DNA of 64,000 nt from Nocardia otitidiscaviarum NBRC 14405 (GTDB lineage: Bacteria > Actinomycetota > Actinomycetes > Mycobacteriales > Mycobacteriaceae): NCBI RefSeq assembly GCF_000308635.1, contig NZ_BAGD01000019.1, positions 62,001-126,000 of the forward strand, in the 5' to 3' direction. Position 1 is the first letter of the stretch. The number at the start of each line of letters is the position of its first letter. The notes under the pieces were generated by a model that was not told the origin of the DNA, searched no databases, and worked only from the letters and a program-made list of their open reading frames with translations. The position numbers and the translations under genes are program-made. Positions 8,454 through 16,669 of the stretch are shown here, one piece after another.

Positions 8454-8785
8454 CCCGCCCTACGTTTCGACCTCCGACCTCGGCGTAGACGAGAGCGGGC
8501 GAGCGTCACTGTAGATGCGCCGTGCCTGGTGCCGACCGGACGCCGTTGGCCGGGGGTCTTCGTGGCAGTCGAGATGACGCTCGCCAGCTACCCGAATATT
8601 TACCCCGCCGTCAGACGGCGGAAACGCACTAATGCGTTCGGTTGTCGAGCTGTGATCCTACTCTCACGAGGGACATGTGTAACCCGACGGCACCGTAACC
8701 TGGACGGGCGTACGACTTTCAACGGTGCGGGTCGTACGCCGCAGGGGAGCAGGGGGACGAGGGGAGATGGAAAGGACCGCACCAG
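8454..8785. other. 332-base non-coding region with clustered hairpins
   Basis: No convincing gene lies here. It holds three perfect inverted repeats: CCGCCGT/ACGGCGG (8605-8621), AACGCA/TGCGTT (8623-8638) and GGCGTACGAC/GTCGTACGCC (8707-8740, 14-base loop). The last lies 45-80 bases before the start of the secreted protein gene, in its probable 5' leader or promoter. A frame of 185 codons starting at 8529 reads through into that gene in another phase and looks like noise. Confidence 0.55.
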
Positions 8786-9664
8786 ATGTCGCACGATCCG
8801 GCGACGCGGGGCGCGGCTACCAGTAACACTCGGCGCGCCGCACAGTTCCTCCGCCACACCGCCGTCGTCGGCGCGGGCATGGCCAGCATCGGCCTCACCG
8901 TCGCCGCGGGCACCTATATCGCCAACGAGCTACCCGGGGCACAGCGTCCCGACCCCGTCATCGCCGCACCGCCCGCACCGCCGCACCCGCGCGGGGGCAC
9001 CGGGAACGTCCCGGGACTGCCGGAACGCCCGGTCGTCACACCCATTGCCGAAAAGATCGAACTCACTTCGCTTTTCGGTCCGCTGACCGACTCGCCGACC
9101 CAGTCGGCCGTGACGGCCGCGCGCCCCAGCATCCTGACCTCCGGCCAGCAGCCCGCGGATGGGCCCGGCCTGGCCGGACGCATTCGCGTGGGCGACACCT
9201 TCGTGGGTGCGCAGGTCGTCCCGGACCCACGTAATTCGGTCGCCATCACGGTGGACACCAATGTCTTCGGCACCGTCGCCGATCTGGTGCTGCCCGCCAC
9301 CCGCGGCGACGGGATCGACCTCGGACCGGCCGGTACCACCCGACTGCACACCGAGCTCGACACCAGGAGCGGTGAGCTCACCCTCACGCTCTCCGACACC
9401 GAACTCGGCGAGGTCGGCGTGCGGCTCACCCGCTATCCCGCACCCGCCGCGGCGACCGCGCCGGAACCGGCCGAGATATCCCCGGGCACGGCGAACACAT
9501 CGACATCGGACGAGCCGGACACCGCGCTCGGGCGCACCGGCGCACCCCAGCAACCCGTCACGGCCGAGGCTCCCGCTCCGCGACCGGTCGCGCCCGTGGA
9601 AACCCAGGCCGAGCGGCCGCGCACCCCTGTCGCACCGGAGGTCGGCGACCTCACCACTGTGTGA
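8786..9664 (+). CDS. Secreted or membrane-anchored hypothetical protein
   Basis: A 292-residue protein with an N-terminal membrane helix or uncleaved signal (TAVVGAGMASIGLTVAAGTYIA, residues about 24-45), a Pro-rich linker, a beta-rich domain (about residues 110-215: RIRVGDTFVGAQVVPD, VAITVDTNVFGTVADLVLP, GELTLTLSDTELGEVGVRL) and a Pro/Ala/Glu-rich tail of about 70 residues. This is a cell-envelope architecture with no enzymatic motif. ATG at 8786 follows a GGAAAGGA ribosome site. I do not recognise the family. The lhgO gene starts ten bases after its stop. Confidence 0.8.
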   Translation: MSHDPATRGAATSNTRRAAQFLRHTAVVGAGMASIGLTVAAGTYIANELPGAQRPDPVIAAPPAPPHPRGGTGNVPGLPERPVVTPIAEKIELTSLFGPLTDSPTQSAVTAARPSILTSGQQPADGPGLAGRIRVGDTFVGAQVVPDPRNSVAITVDTNVFGTVADLVLPATRGDGIDLGPAGTTRLHTELDTRSGELTLTLSDTELGEVGVRLTRYPAPAAATAPEPAEISPGTANTSTSDEPDTALGRTGAPQQPVTAEAPAPRPVAPVETQAERPRTPVAPEVGDLTTV

Positions 9665-9674
9665 CACTTGCTGC

Positions 9675-10859
9675 GTGTACGACTACTGCGTGATCGGTGG
9701 CGGCATCGTCGGCGTGGCCACGGCCCACCGGCTGCTGTCCCGCCACCCCGGGGCGAGTCTGCTACTGGTGGAGAAGGCTGCCGCGCTGGGCACCCATCAG
9801 ACCGGGCACAACAGCGGCGTCATCCACTCCGGCATCTACTACGCGCCGGGCAGCCTGAAGGCGCGGCTGTGCCGAGAGGGGGCGCGGCGCACCAAGGAAT
9901 TCGCGGCGGCACACGACATTCCGTTCCAGGTATGCGGAAAAATGCTGGTGGCGACCGATTCCGCCGAGCATGCCCGGATGCTGGCGCTGTACGAGCGGTC
10001 GGTCACCAACGGCGTGGACGTGGAACTACTCGACGCCGCCGAACTGCGGCGGCGCGAGCCCCGGGTGACCGGGGTGGGCGCGCTGTTCGTCCCCGACACC
10101 GGGATCATCGACTACTCCCGGGTGACGGCCGCGCTGGCGGCGCAGGTGCGGGCCGCGGGCGGCACCGTGGTACTCGGCGCGGAGATCACCGCCATCGACG
10201 AAACCGGCGACGCGGTCACCGTTTCCGGCCCGGCCGGAAGTTGGCGGGCCCGGCGGCTGGTGGTGTGCGCGGGTCTGCAGGCAGATCGGCTGGCACGGCT
10301 GGCGGGCCTGCGGACCCAGCTGCGCATCGTGCCGTTCCGGGGCGAGTACTACCAGCTGCCGCCGGCCCGCAAAGATCTGGTGCGCACCCTCATCTATCCC
10401 ATCCCGGACCCCGAATTGCCCTTCCTGGGTGTGCATTTGAGCCCCACCATCGACGGCAACCTGACCGTCGGGCCGAACGCGGTACTGGGCCTGGCCCGCG
10501 AGGGCTACCGCAAGGGCAGCGTCGATCTGCGTGATGTGCGGGAGATCCTGGGATTCCGGGGTTTTCACCGGGTGGCGGCGGCCAATGTGCGGACCGGCGT
10601 TCGGGAGCTGCGCAATTCGCTGTTCAAGCGCGGCTACCTGGCCGAATGTCGGCGCTACTGCCCGGAGCTCACTCTCGACGACCTGCTGCCGCGCGAGGCA
10701 GGCATCCGGGCGCAGGCGGTGCTGCGCGACGGCACGCTCGTCCACGATTTCCTGCTCGAGAGAACGGAGCGGTCGGTTCACGTCCTGAACGCCCCCTCGC
10801 CCGCCGCGACATCGGCGCTGCCCATCGCGGCTCACATCGTCAAAGAATTGGACGGTTGA
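9675..10859 (+). CDS. lhgO: L-2-hydroxyglutarate oxidase
   Basis: A 394-residue FAD-dependent oxidase that turns L-2-hydroxyglutarate into 2-oxoglutarate. The N-terminal dinucleotide fold (YDYCVIGGGIVGVATAHRLL) begins at residue 2. LhgO hallmarks follow: GHNSGVIHSGIYYAPGSLK, PDTGIIDYSRVTAALA, the substrate-side segment FRGEYYQLP, and the C-terminal VLNAPSPAATSALPIAAHI. GTG at 9675 gives the usual family length and starts right at the FAD motif. The longer frame from 9159 is the shadow of the previous gene. Confidence 0.93.
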   Translation: MYDYCVIGGGIVGVATAHRLLSRHPGASLLLVEKAAALGTHQTGHNSGVIHSGIYYAPGSLKARLCREGARRTKEFAAAHDIPFQVCGKMLVATDSAEHARMLALYERSVTNGVDVELLDAAELRRREPRVTGVGALFVPDTGIIDYSRVTAALAAQVRAAGGTVVLGAEITAIDETGDAVTVSGPAGSWRARRLVVCAGLQADRLARLAGLRTQLRIVPFRGEYYQLPPARKDLVRTLIYPIPDPELPFLGVHLSPTIDGNLTVGPNAVLGLAREGYRKGSVDLRDVREILGFRGFHRVAAANVRTGVRELRNSLFKRGYLAECRRYCPELTLDDLLPREAGIRAQAVLRDGTLVHDFLLERTERSVHVLNAPSPAATSALPIAAHIVKELDG

Positions 10860-10954
10860 TCACATATCGGGAATGCGGCAAAGGCTCGGTAACCCTGACA
10901 ATAAAGAGGACGGATGTAGTACTTTTAACCGCAGCCGTGGGACAGGGAGCACCT

Positions 10955-11455
10955 ATGGGCCATATCAAACTCGCGAGCGACGTCGGAGCGCCCGTGGAGG
11001 TCGCGTTCAGATACACGGACAACCATCAGTTCGTGCCGGACTGGGCCTTCGCCGTCGCCGCCTTCGAACCCGTCGGGGAGACCGACCACGGTGCGGGGGC
11101 GACGTTCGCGTGCACCCTCCGGGTGGGCCCGTGGCATCCGACGGTCGAGTGTGAGATCACCGAGTACCGCCGCAACGCGGTCATCGAGTACACACTCCGC
11201 AGGCGCCGACCGGGGAAGGCGGCGCCTGCGGACTCCCCGCTCGCGGTGATCAGCCTGCGATTCGATCCGCTGGGCTACGGTCGTTCGGTGATCACCTCCG
11301 AGGCGGAGTATTTCAAACCGCCAGGTCTTCTAGGCCGCCTGTGCTCGCGAATGCTGCATCCGGCCGTACAATCGGCGGTGCGACGGACCGAATCGCAATT
11401 GCGAAGGGAGATAGAGGGATTCCACGGAACGGATCTTGTCGGCCGGATTGCGTAG
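10955..11455 (+). CDS. SRPBCC (polyketide cyclase/START-fold) protein
   Basis: A 166-residue protein with the helix-grip layout: an opening strand with pocket helix (IKLASDVGAPVEVAFRYTDNHQFVPDW), a beta sheet core (FACTLRVGPWHPTVECEITEYR, AVIEYTLRR, VISLRFDP) and a long C-terminal helix (VQSAVRRTESQLRREIEGF). These proteins bind hydrophobic ligands; some act as cyclases or dehydratases. ATG at 10955 has GGGAG (10945-10949) at good spacing. The ligand is unknown. Confidence 0.82.
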   Translation: MGHIKLASDVGAPVEVAFRYTDNHQFVPDWAFAVAAFEPVGETDHGAGATFACTLRVGPWHPTVECEITEYRRNAVIEYTLRRRRPGKAAPADSPLAVISLRFDPLGYGRSVITSEAEYFKPPGLLGRLCSRMLHPAVQSAVRRTESQLRREIEGFHGTDLVGRIA

Positions 11456-11465
11456 GGTGCCAAGC

Positions 11466-12155
11466 ATGATCATCGTGAGCACCGACGGATCGTGCCTGCG
11501 TAACCCGGGTGGCGCCATCGGGTGGGCCTGGGTCAATCACGCGGGCGGATCGGCCAGTGGCGGGGCTCCCACCGGCACCAATCAGATCGCCGAGCTACGC
11601 GCGCTACTCGAGGCGGTACGCGCCCATCACGGATCCGAACCCCTGCTCATCGAGAGCGATTCCCTCTACGCCATCAAATGCGCCTCGGAGTGGATCAACG
11701 GCTGGCGACGCAATGGCTGGCGCACCTCCACCGGTGGCGCGGTCAAGAATGTCGAACTCATCCGCCTGATCGACGAGGCCATCTCCACTCGCCCCGGGCC
11801 CGTGCGCTTCCGCTGGGTACGCGGACATGTGGGCAACTACTTCAACGAACAGGCCGACACGCTGGCGGGCCAGGCCGCGCGCAAGGTCGCCGCGGGCGCG
11901 CTGCCCGATCCGGATCTTCCCGAACCGGACCTCACCGAACCCGCCGCGGCGGAGTCCGCGAGACCGCCCCAGACCCGCGCCGCCGACGCCACCCCGCCGA
12001 CCACCCCGATTCCGGTGGTGCCCGCCCATGCGGCGGCCACGGCCGCGACCGTGGCCGATCCGGCGGCATTGCAGGACACCATTCCCGCCCCGCCGCCGAT
12101 GCGCCGCCGACCGGCCACCGCGGCACCCGACCCGGACGCCCTGACGCTGTTCTGA
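11466..12155 (+). CDS. rnhA: Ribonuclease HI with Pro/Ala-rich tail
   Basis: A 229-residue RNase H that cleaves the RNA strand of RNA-DNA hybrids. The catalytic acidic set is visible: Asp in VSTDGSCLRNPGG, Glu in QIAELRALL, Asp in IESDSLYAI, and the last Asp in FNEQADTLAG. The RNase H domain occupies residues 1-140. The remaining 90 residues are a low-complexity Pro/Ala/Thr extension that the minimal enzyme lacks. ATG at 11466 begins directly at the first strand and overlaps no upstream gene. Confidence 0.92.
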   Translation: MIIVSTDGSCLRNPGGAIGWAWVNHAGGSASGGAPTGTNQIAELRALLEAVRAHHGSEPLLIESDSLYAIKCASEWINGWRRNGWRTSTGGAVKNVELIRLIDEAISTRPGPVRFRWVRGHVGNYFNEQADTLAGQAARKVAAGALPDPDLPEPDLTEPAAAESARPPQTRAADATPPTTPIPVVPAHAAATAATVADPAALQDTIPAPPPMRRRPATAAPDPDALTLF

Positions 12156-12174
12156 GGCGACCGCCCCCGGACGA

Positions 12175-12212
12175 CGGACGCCCCACCCGCCTGGTTGCGA
12201 GTGGGGCGTCCG
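12175..12212. terminator. Bidirectional terminator between rnhA and mas
   Basis: A perfect 12-base stem (CGGACGCCCCAC / GTGGGGCGTCCG) with a 14-base loop lies between the convergent rnhA and mce-associated genes. It is very GC-rich with little T-run, the usual actinobacterial form. Confidence 0.75.
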
Positions 12213-12225
12213 CTTTCAGGTGTGG

Positions 12226-13071
12226 TCAGTTACCGGGTGCCGGGGTCTCGGCGTCGGGGGCGGGCTGCTCGGGCTCGGTCTGGTCGGGCTGCGGGCCGGT
12301 GGGGGCGACCGGGTTCAGGCCCTTGAGCGTGGGGGAGTCGAAGTTGGCCACCAGCCACTTGCCGTCCTTCTTCTCCATCTCCGCCACACCGGGCACGGTC
12401 AGCATGTCCGGCTGCGGCACCACCGAATTGGAGCGGACCTGGGTGATGATCAGCACGATGGACGCCTTGTTCTCGTCGCCGGACTCGTAGGCGCAGTGGA
12501 TCTCGTCCAGGGTGGAGCGGGCGTTGACGCTCTTCATGGCCGTTTCGAGGGTGTCGGCCGCACCGCTGAAGAACTGGCCCCACTGTCCGGTGGACCGCGA
12601 CTTCACATTGTCGAAGTAGTCGCCCAGATTCGCGGCGTCATAGCTGGAGACCGCCTTGCCGAATTCGCAGGCGGCCGCGGTGGCCTCGTCGCGGGCGGCG
12701 AGTTCGTTCTCGTGCGTGCGGTTCTGCAGGAAGAACCACACGCCGGTGGCGATGGCGGCGACCAGCAGCACACCCGCGGTGAACGCGGCGATGAGCGGTA
12801 GCGATCCACCACCCGATCCGGCACCGGCGGCGACGGGGGCCTGCGGAGTCCGCGGCGGAGTCGGCTGGGCGCTCTTGGCTGTCGAGACCTTCGCCTCGGG
12901 GGTCTTGGGCTCGCCCGCATCGGCCTTGCTCGGATCGGCCTTCGACTCGGCGGCGGGCTCGGCGGCGGCCTCGATCTTCTCCGTAGCAGCAGTGTCGGCG
13001 CTGCCCACGGCATCGGCCCCGGCCGTCGAATCGTCTTCGTTTGTCTTCTTCTGGGCAGCGTCATCCGACAT
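12226..13071 (-). CDS. Mce-associated membrane protein (Mas)
   Basis: A 281-residue protein closing the mce operon. The first 95 residues are a hydrophilic, Ala/Glu/Lys-rich cytoplasmic segment, then one transmembrane helix (LPLIAAFTAGVLLVAAIATGVWFF, residues about 98-121), then an extracytoplasmic domain of the NTF2/SnoaL-like Mas type (CEFGKAVSSYD, GDYFDNVKSRSTGQW). Mas proteins help assemble or stabilise Mce complexes; OrfX of mce4 is the known case. ATG at 13071 is preferred over an upstream frame because the Lys/Asp-rich start is typical. The gene begins 108 bases after the mceF stop. Confidence 0.85.
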   Translation of the reverse strand: MSDDAAQKKTNEDDSTAGADAVGSADTAATEKIEAAAEPAAESKADPSKADAGEPKTPEAKVSTAKSAQPTPPRTPQAPVAAGAGSGGGSLPLIAAFTAGVLLVAAIATGVWFFLQNRTHENELAARDEATAAACEFGKAVSSYDAANLGDYFDNVKSRSTGQWGQFFSGAADTLETAMKSVNARSTLDEIHCAYESGDENKASIVLIITQVRSNSVVPQPDMLTVPGVAEMEKKDGKWLVANFDSPTLKGLNPVAPTGPQPDQTEPEQPAPDAETPAPGN

Positions 13072-13179
13072 GGAAATTGCTCTCACTTTTCCCGGTGCGC
13101 TGCGGACGCACCGTCTAGGTTCTGCTCGGCGAGTAAGCCCGGCCCGGTGACCCACACCACCGTACCGGGATACGCGCGC

Positions 13180-14352
13180 TCACTTCACAGGCGGCAGGGT
13201 GCGCTCGTTCAGGTCGACATCCGTGGGCGGATTGGCGCCGTTGTTCGGCACATCCGGCCGCGGTGCGTTGGCGGAACCGCGAATCTGCTGATCCGCCGGG
13301 GGGTTCAGGCAGGTGCCCGTCCACCGGGGGAAGGTGTTCTCGGTGGCGACCTCGGGCCGCACCGTCTTGGCCGGGTACTGGCAGTACGGGCGCGGCCAGA
13401 TATCCACGATGGTATAGAACTCGCCGTCGTGCGCGGGTACGCCCATGGCCGAGGTGCCCACCACGAGCGAGGGGAACAGCGCCCGCAACGCGGGAACCCG
13501 CAACTGCGCGGCCTTGGTGATGGCCGCGAAGTTCTGGGCCAGGCTGGTCATCGGATCGGCGGTCTTGTCGAGCACCGCACCGAGGGTCTCCATCTGGCCC
13601 GGCGCCTGCTCCAGGATCCGCTGGAGTTCGGCGTTGGCATCGTTGAACTGCTGGAACAGCACACTCGAATTCGCGGTCAGCGTACCCAGATCCGGCTGGG
13701 CGAGCGACGTGGTCTGGGTGATGGTGCGCAGATTCGCGATGAGATTCGTGGTCTGCGGCAGCAGTCCGTCCAGGCCGGCGGCGGCCAGGCTGATGCCGTT
13801 GATCATGGCGCGCAGCTGGTCCTGGCCACCGGACAGGGCGATATCCAGCTCGTTGAGGATGACGCTGAACTTGTCCGGATCGACCTGGGCGATCAGCTCG
13901 CTGGAATTGTCCAGCACCGCCCACACGGGCGTGGGGGTCCGCACGGCCTCCGGATCGAAGGCCACCACCGAACCGTCGCGCAGGTACGGGCCCTGATCGG
14001 TATTCGGCCGGAAGTCGATGTACTGCTCACCGGCGCCCGAGAGCGCCTGCACGGCGATCCGGGTGTCGGAGGAGATCTTGTACTTGGTGTCGATCTCCGC
14101 GATGGCGGCGATCCCCGCGCCATTGTCGACCAGCGAGATCTCGGCGACCTTGCCGACGCGGTAGCCACGCAGGGTCACGTCGTTGCCCGGTTGCAGACCA
14201 CCGGAGCGGTCCAGGTTGACCGTCACCCGGTAGGTATCGCGCAGCGGGTTCACCCGCATGACGCTCACCGCCAGGTAGGACGCGCCCACCAGCAGAATGA
14301 GCACCAGCGCGGCGTTCGACACCAGATTCTTGTGCGCCTTCACCCAACTCAT
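13180..14352 (-). CDS. mceF: MCE-family protein MceF
   Basis: A 390-residue protein with an N-terminal anchor (NLVSNAALVLILLVGASYLAVSVM, residues about 9-32), the MlaD/MCE domain (TVNLDRSGGLQPGNDVTLRGYRVGKVAEISL onward, to about residue 120), helical repeats that build the shuttle needle, and a Pro-rich C-terminal tail. It is the sixth MCE subunit of the hexameric tunnel that carries lipid across the envelope. It starts inside the mceE stop (ATGA overlap). Confidence 0.92.
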   Translation of the reverse strand: MSWVKAHKNLVSNAALVLILLVGASYLAVSVMRVNPLRDTYRVTVNLDRSGGLQPGNDVTLRGYRVGKVAEISLVDNGAGIAAIAEIDTKYKISSDTRIAVQALSGAGEQYIDFRPNTDQGPYLRDGSVVAFDPEAVRTPTPVWAVLDNSSELIAQVDPDKFSVILNELDIALSGGQDQLRAMINGISLAAAGLDGLLPQTTNLIANLRTITQTTSLAQPDLGTLTANSSVLFQQFNDANAELQRILEQAPGQMETLGAVLDKTADPMTSLAQNFAAITKAAQLRVPALRALFPSLVVGTSAMGVPAHDGEFYTIVDIWPRPYCQYPAKTVRPEVATENTFPRWTGTCLNPPADQQIRGSANAPRPDVPNNGANPPTDVDLNERTLPPVK

Positions 14353-15578
14353 CGGTGGCCCCCCGAGATCCGGCCCTGGACGATCTGCAACACCTGGATG
14401 AGGCTGCCCGCGAAATCGCTGAAGTCCTTCAGATCCGGGAACTTGCTGTTGGCCGGATCGGTGAGCAGGCCGATGTCGAGCATGGTCAGGGTGGCGGCCA
14501 CGGCGAGGGTGTTGCCCTTGAAGGACGCGTCGGCCATGGGCCGGATCTCGCGCAGGGCGTCGAGCGCCGGTCCGAGATTCGGTTCCGTCTGCGCCAGTGC
14601 GTCCATGAGCTGCTGCACGTTGTCGAGCAGGCTGGCCAGTTCGGCGGAGGTGGTGTCGGCGTAGTCGCCCAGGGCCGCACTGGTTGTCGAGACCTTGGTG
14701 AGCAGTTCGCCGAGGGCCTGGTTGTTCTCGGCGATGGCGCCGATCATGTTCGGCAGGCTGTCGGCCACCTGGCCCAGTTCGTTGTGATTGGCCTCGAGGG
14801 TGGTGGCCAGCGCGCTGAATCCCGCGAGGGTCTGGTCCACCCGGGCGCTGTTGTCGTTGAGGCTGGCGGTGATGCCGGTCATCTGGGTGATGAGGTGGGC
14901 CAGCTGCGGGCCCCGCCCGCCCACAATGGATTCCAGCTCGTTGGTGATCTTGGTCAGGCTGGCGATGCCGCCGCCGTTGAACAGCAGCGAGACCGACAGC
15001 AGCAGTTCCTCGACCGTCGCGCCCGCCGAGGTCTGCTCGCGGCTGAGGGTGTCGCCGTCCTCCAGGACCTGCTGCCCCGGTTCGTCCTTGGGCTTGGACA
15101 CCGCCACGAACACATCGCCGAGCGGAGTGGCCTGGCGAAGTTCGGCGGTGCTGTTGGCCGGAAGTTCGATATCGGTGCGGATCGCCAGATCCACATGCGC
15201 TTCGAAGTTCTTGGTCTCGATCTTGGTGACCACGCCGACGTCGGAGCCGCCGATCTTGACCTTGGCCTGGTCCGGCAGATTCAGCGCGTTGTCGAAGACC
15301 GCGTGGATCGTGTAGGTGTCGCGCCCAGCGCCGGGTTTCGGCAGCGGCAGGTTCTCGACCGTGACGCCGCAGCCGGAGACCGCCAGCGTCGAGACAGCGG
15401 CCGCCAGCGCCACGACCGAATGGCGGCCTCTCCTATGTTCGCGGCCCGCCCCGGTTCTGGACTGAGTGGAGCGGGGGAGCGAAGCGGAGGAGCGGAGGGA
15501 GGGAAGAACCGGGGTCACGAGGGCCGCGAACCGCCGGAGCGGAGCGGAGGCAGAAAACACCGTCAGTCGGTTGCTCAT
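14349..15578 (-). CDS. mceE: MCE-family lipoprotein MceE with inserted N-terminal segment
   Basis: A 409-residue MCE subunit. It has a lipobox (STLAVSGC, Cys near residue 70), the MCE domain (YTIHAVFDNALNLPDQAKVKIGGSDVGVV) and a long coiled-coil part. MceE/LprK is normally the lipid-anchored subunit. Here the lipobox is about 45 residues further from the start than usual, because the ATG that overlaps the mceD stop is separated from the signal peptide by an Arg/Ser/Pro-rich stretch encoded by a GA-rich inverted-repeat element (see the repeat at 15438-15550). A GTG at 15413 behind AGGAGAGG is an alternative start, but it would leave a signal without positive charges. Confidence 0.9.
   Translation of the reverse strand: MSNRLTVFSASAPLRRFAALVTPVLPSLRSSASLPRSTQSRTGAGREHRRGRHSVVALAAAVSTLAVSGCGVTVENLPLPKPGAGRDTYTIHAVFDNALNLPDQAKVKIGGSDVGVVTKIETKNFEAHVDLAIRTDIELPANSTAELRQATPLGDVFVAVSKPKDEPGQQVLEDGDTLSREQTSAGATVEELLLSVSLLFNGGGIASLTKITNELESIVGGRGPQLAHLITQMTGITASLNDNSARVDQTLAGFSALATTLEANHNELGQVADSLPNMIGAIAENNQALGELLTKVSTTSAALGDYADTTSAELASLLDNVQQLMDALAQTEPNLGPALDALREIRPMADASFKGNTLAVAATLTMLDIGLLTDPANSKFPDLKDFSDFAGSLIQVLQIVQGRISGGHR
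15438..15550. repeat. GA-rich inverted-repeat element inserted in mceE
   Basis: Nested perfect arms TTCGCGGCCC (15438-15447) with GGGCCGCGAA (15521-15530), and CCCCGGTTCT (15449-15458) with AGAACCGGGG (15505-15514), flank a purine-rich core built from GGAGCG/GAAGCGGAGG units. The same units continue to about 15550. The arm-to-arm length is 93 bases, a multiple of three, so the mceE frame survives. The structure looks like a REP/MITE-type element. No second copy is evident to me in this window. Confidence 0.65.
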
Positions 15579-16669
15579 CGTGTCAGTCCCAACATTGCCG
15601 CGGTGAGCCCGAGATCGGGTCCGAAATCTTCAATCTTGCCGGTGCGGCAGCCGTCTGCCCGCATCTGGATGCGCTCGCAGAACAGGCTGACGATCTCACC
15701 GGAGAGCGCGGTGCCGAGCACGGCGTGCAGGCGGATGAACCGGCCCTGACGGTTGACCGAGCGGTCCAGGTTCTGCATGAGCAGCGGTGCCACGTCCACG
15801 ATCTCGACCACGCCGGCCGCGTTGTCGCGCAACTGCTGGGTGACATTGGTGAGACCGGTGAGAGTGCCGTTGAGTTCGTTCTGGTACTCCGCGAACGCAC
15901 CGCTGGTATTGGCCAGAAAGGCATTGAGCTGATCCAGCGTGGCCTGCAGGCCGGGCGCCTGCTCGGCCAGCAGCGTGGACATCTGGGTCATCTTGTCGCT
16001 GAAATCCCGGACCGCCTGGTCGTTCTCGGCCAGCATGGTGGTCAGCTCATTGAGCTTGATGATGATGCTGGAGACCGCGTCCTTGTTGTCCACGCCCACC
16101 TTCAGCGCACCGGAGAGGGCGTTGAGGGTGTCGCGCATCTTCTCGCCCTGGCCGTTGAGCATCGGGTAGAGCACCCGACCGGACAGCGGGCCGATGCCCT
16201 CCTGTCCCTCCTGCGGTTTGAGCGCCTCGGCGAAGGCGTCGATGGTCTTGATCATCTGGTCCAGCTCGACCGGCGTCCGGGTCTGCTGGGTGGTCAGGTG
16301 CGCGTCCTCGGGCAAGGTCTCACCGCCGGTGTACACCGGGGTCAGCTCGATGTGCCGGTCGGTGACGATGGAGGGTGAGATGAGCGCCGCCGTCACGTCC
16401 TTCGGGATCTTGATGCCCTTGTCCACGGTCATGTGGACCTCGACGTACTCACCCTTGGGCACGATCTTGTCGACCTTGCCGACCTCGAGGCCGAGCACGG
16501 TGATCGGGTTGCCCTCGAACATGCCCGCGATATTGAGGAAGTCGGCGGTGAAGTGTTGGGTCTGTCCGACGGCGTCCTTCACCCCGATCGGCACGACGGA
16601 ACAGCTGCCGACGGCCAGGGCGGCCGCGCCGATCATGACGGCCTTGGCGATTCGCGTGAACTTGGTCAT
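15575..16669 (-). CDS. mceD: MCE-family protein MceD
   Basis: A 364-residue subunit with an N-terminal signal or anchor that contains a lipobox-like LAVGSC (Cys about residue 22), so it may itself be lipidated. The MCE domain follows (HFTADFLNIAGMFEGNPITVLGLEVGKVDKIVP), then long heptad-rich helices to about residue 300. ATG at 16669 shares its A with the mceC stop (TAATG), which fixes the start. A longer frame to 16726 would overlap mceC. It is part of the Mce ring and needle. Confidence 0.91.
   Translation of the reverse strand: MTKFTRIAKAVMIGAAALAVGSCSVVPIGVKDAVGQTQHFTADFLNIAGMFEGNPITVLGLEVGKVDKIVPKGEYVEVHMTVDKGIKIPKDVTAALISPSIVTDRHIELTPVYTGGETLPEDAHLTTQQTRTPVELDQMIKTIDAFAEALKPQEGQEGIGPLSGRVLYPMLNGQGEKMRDTLNALSGALKVGVDNKDAVSSIIIKLNELTTMLAENDQAVRDFSDKMTQMSTLLAEQAPGLQATLDQLNAFLANTSGAFAEYQNELNGTLTGLTNVTQQLRDNAAGVVEIVDVAPLLMQNLDRSVNRQGRFIRLHAVLGTALSGEIVSLFCERIQMRADGCRTGKIEDFGPDLGLTAAMLGLTR

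Noticed and set aside
8529..9086. Possible 185-codon gene before the secreted protein
   Set aside because: It reads through hairpins and then the next gene in a different phase; it has no ribosome site or family pattern.
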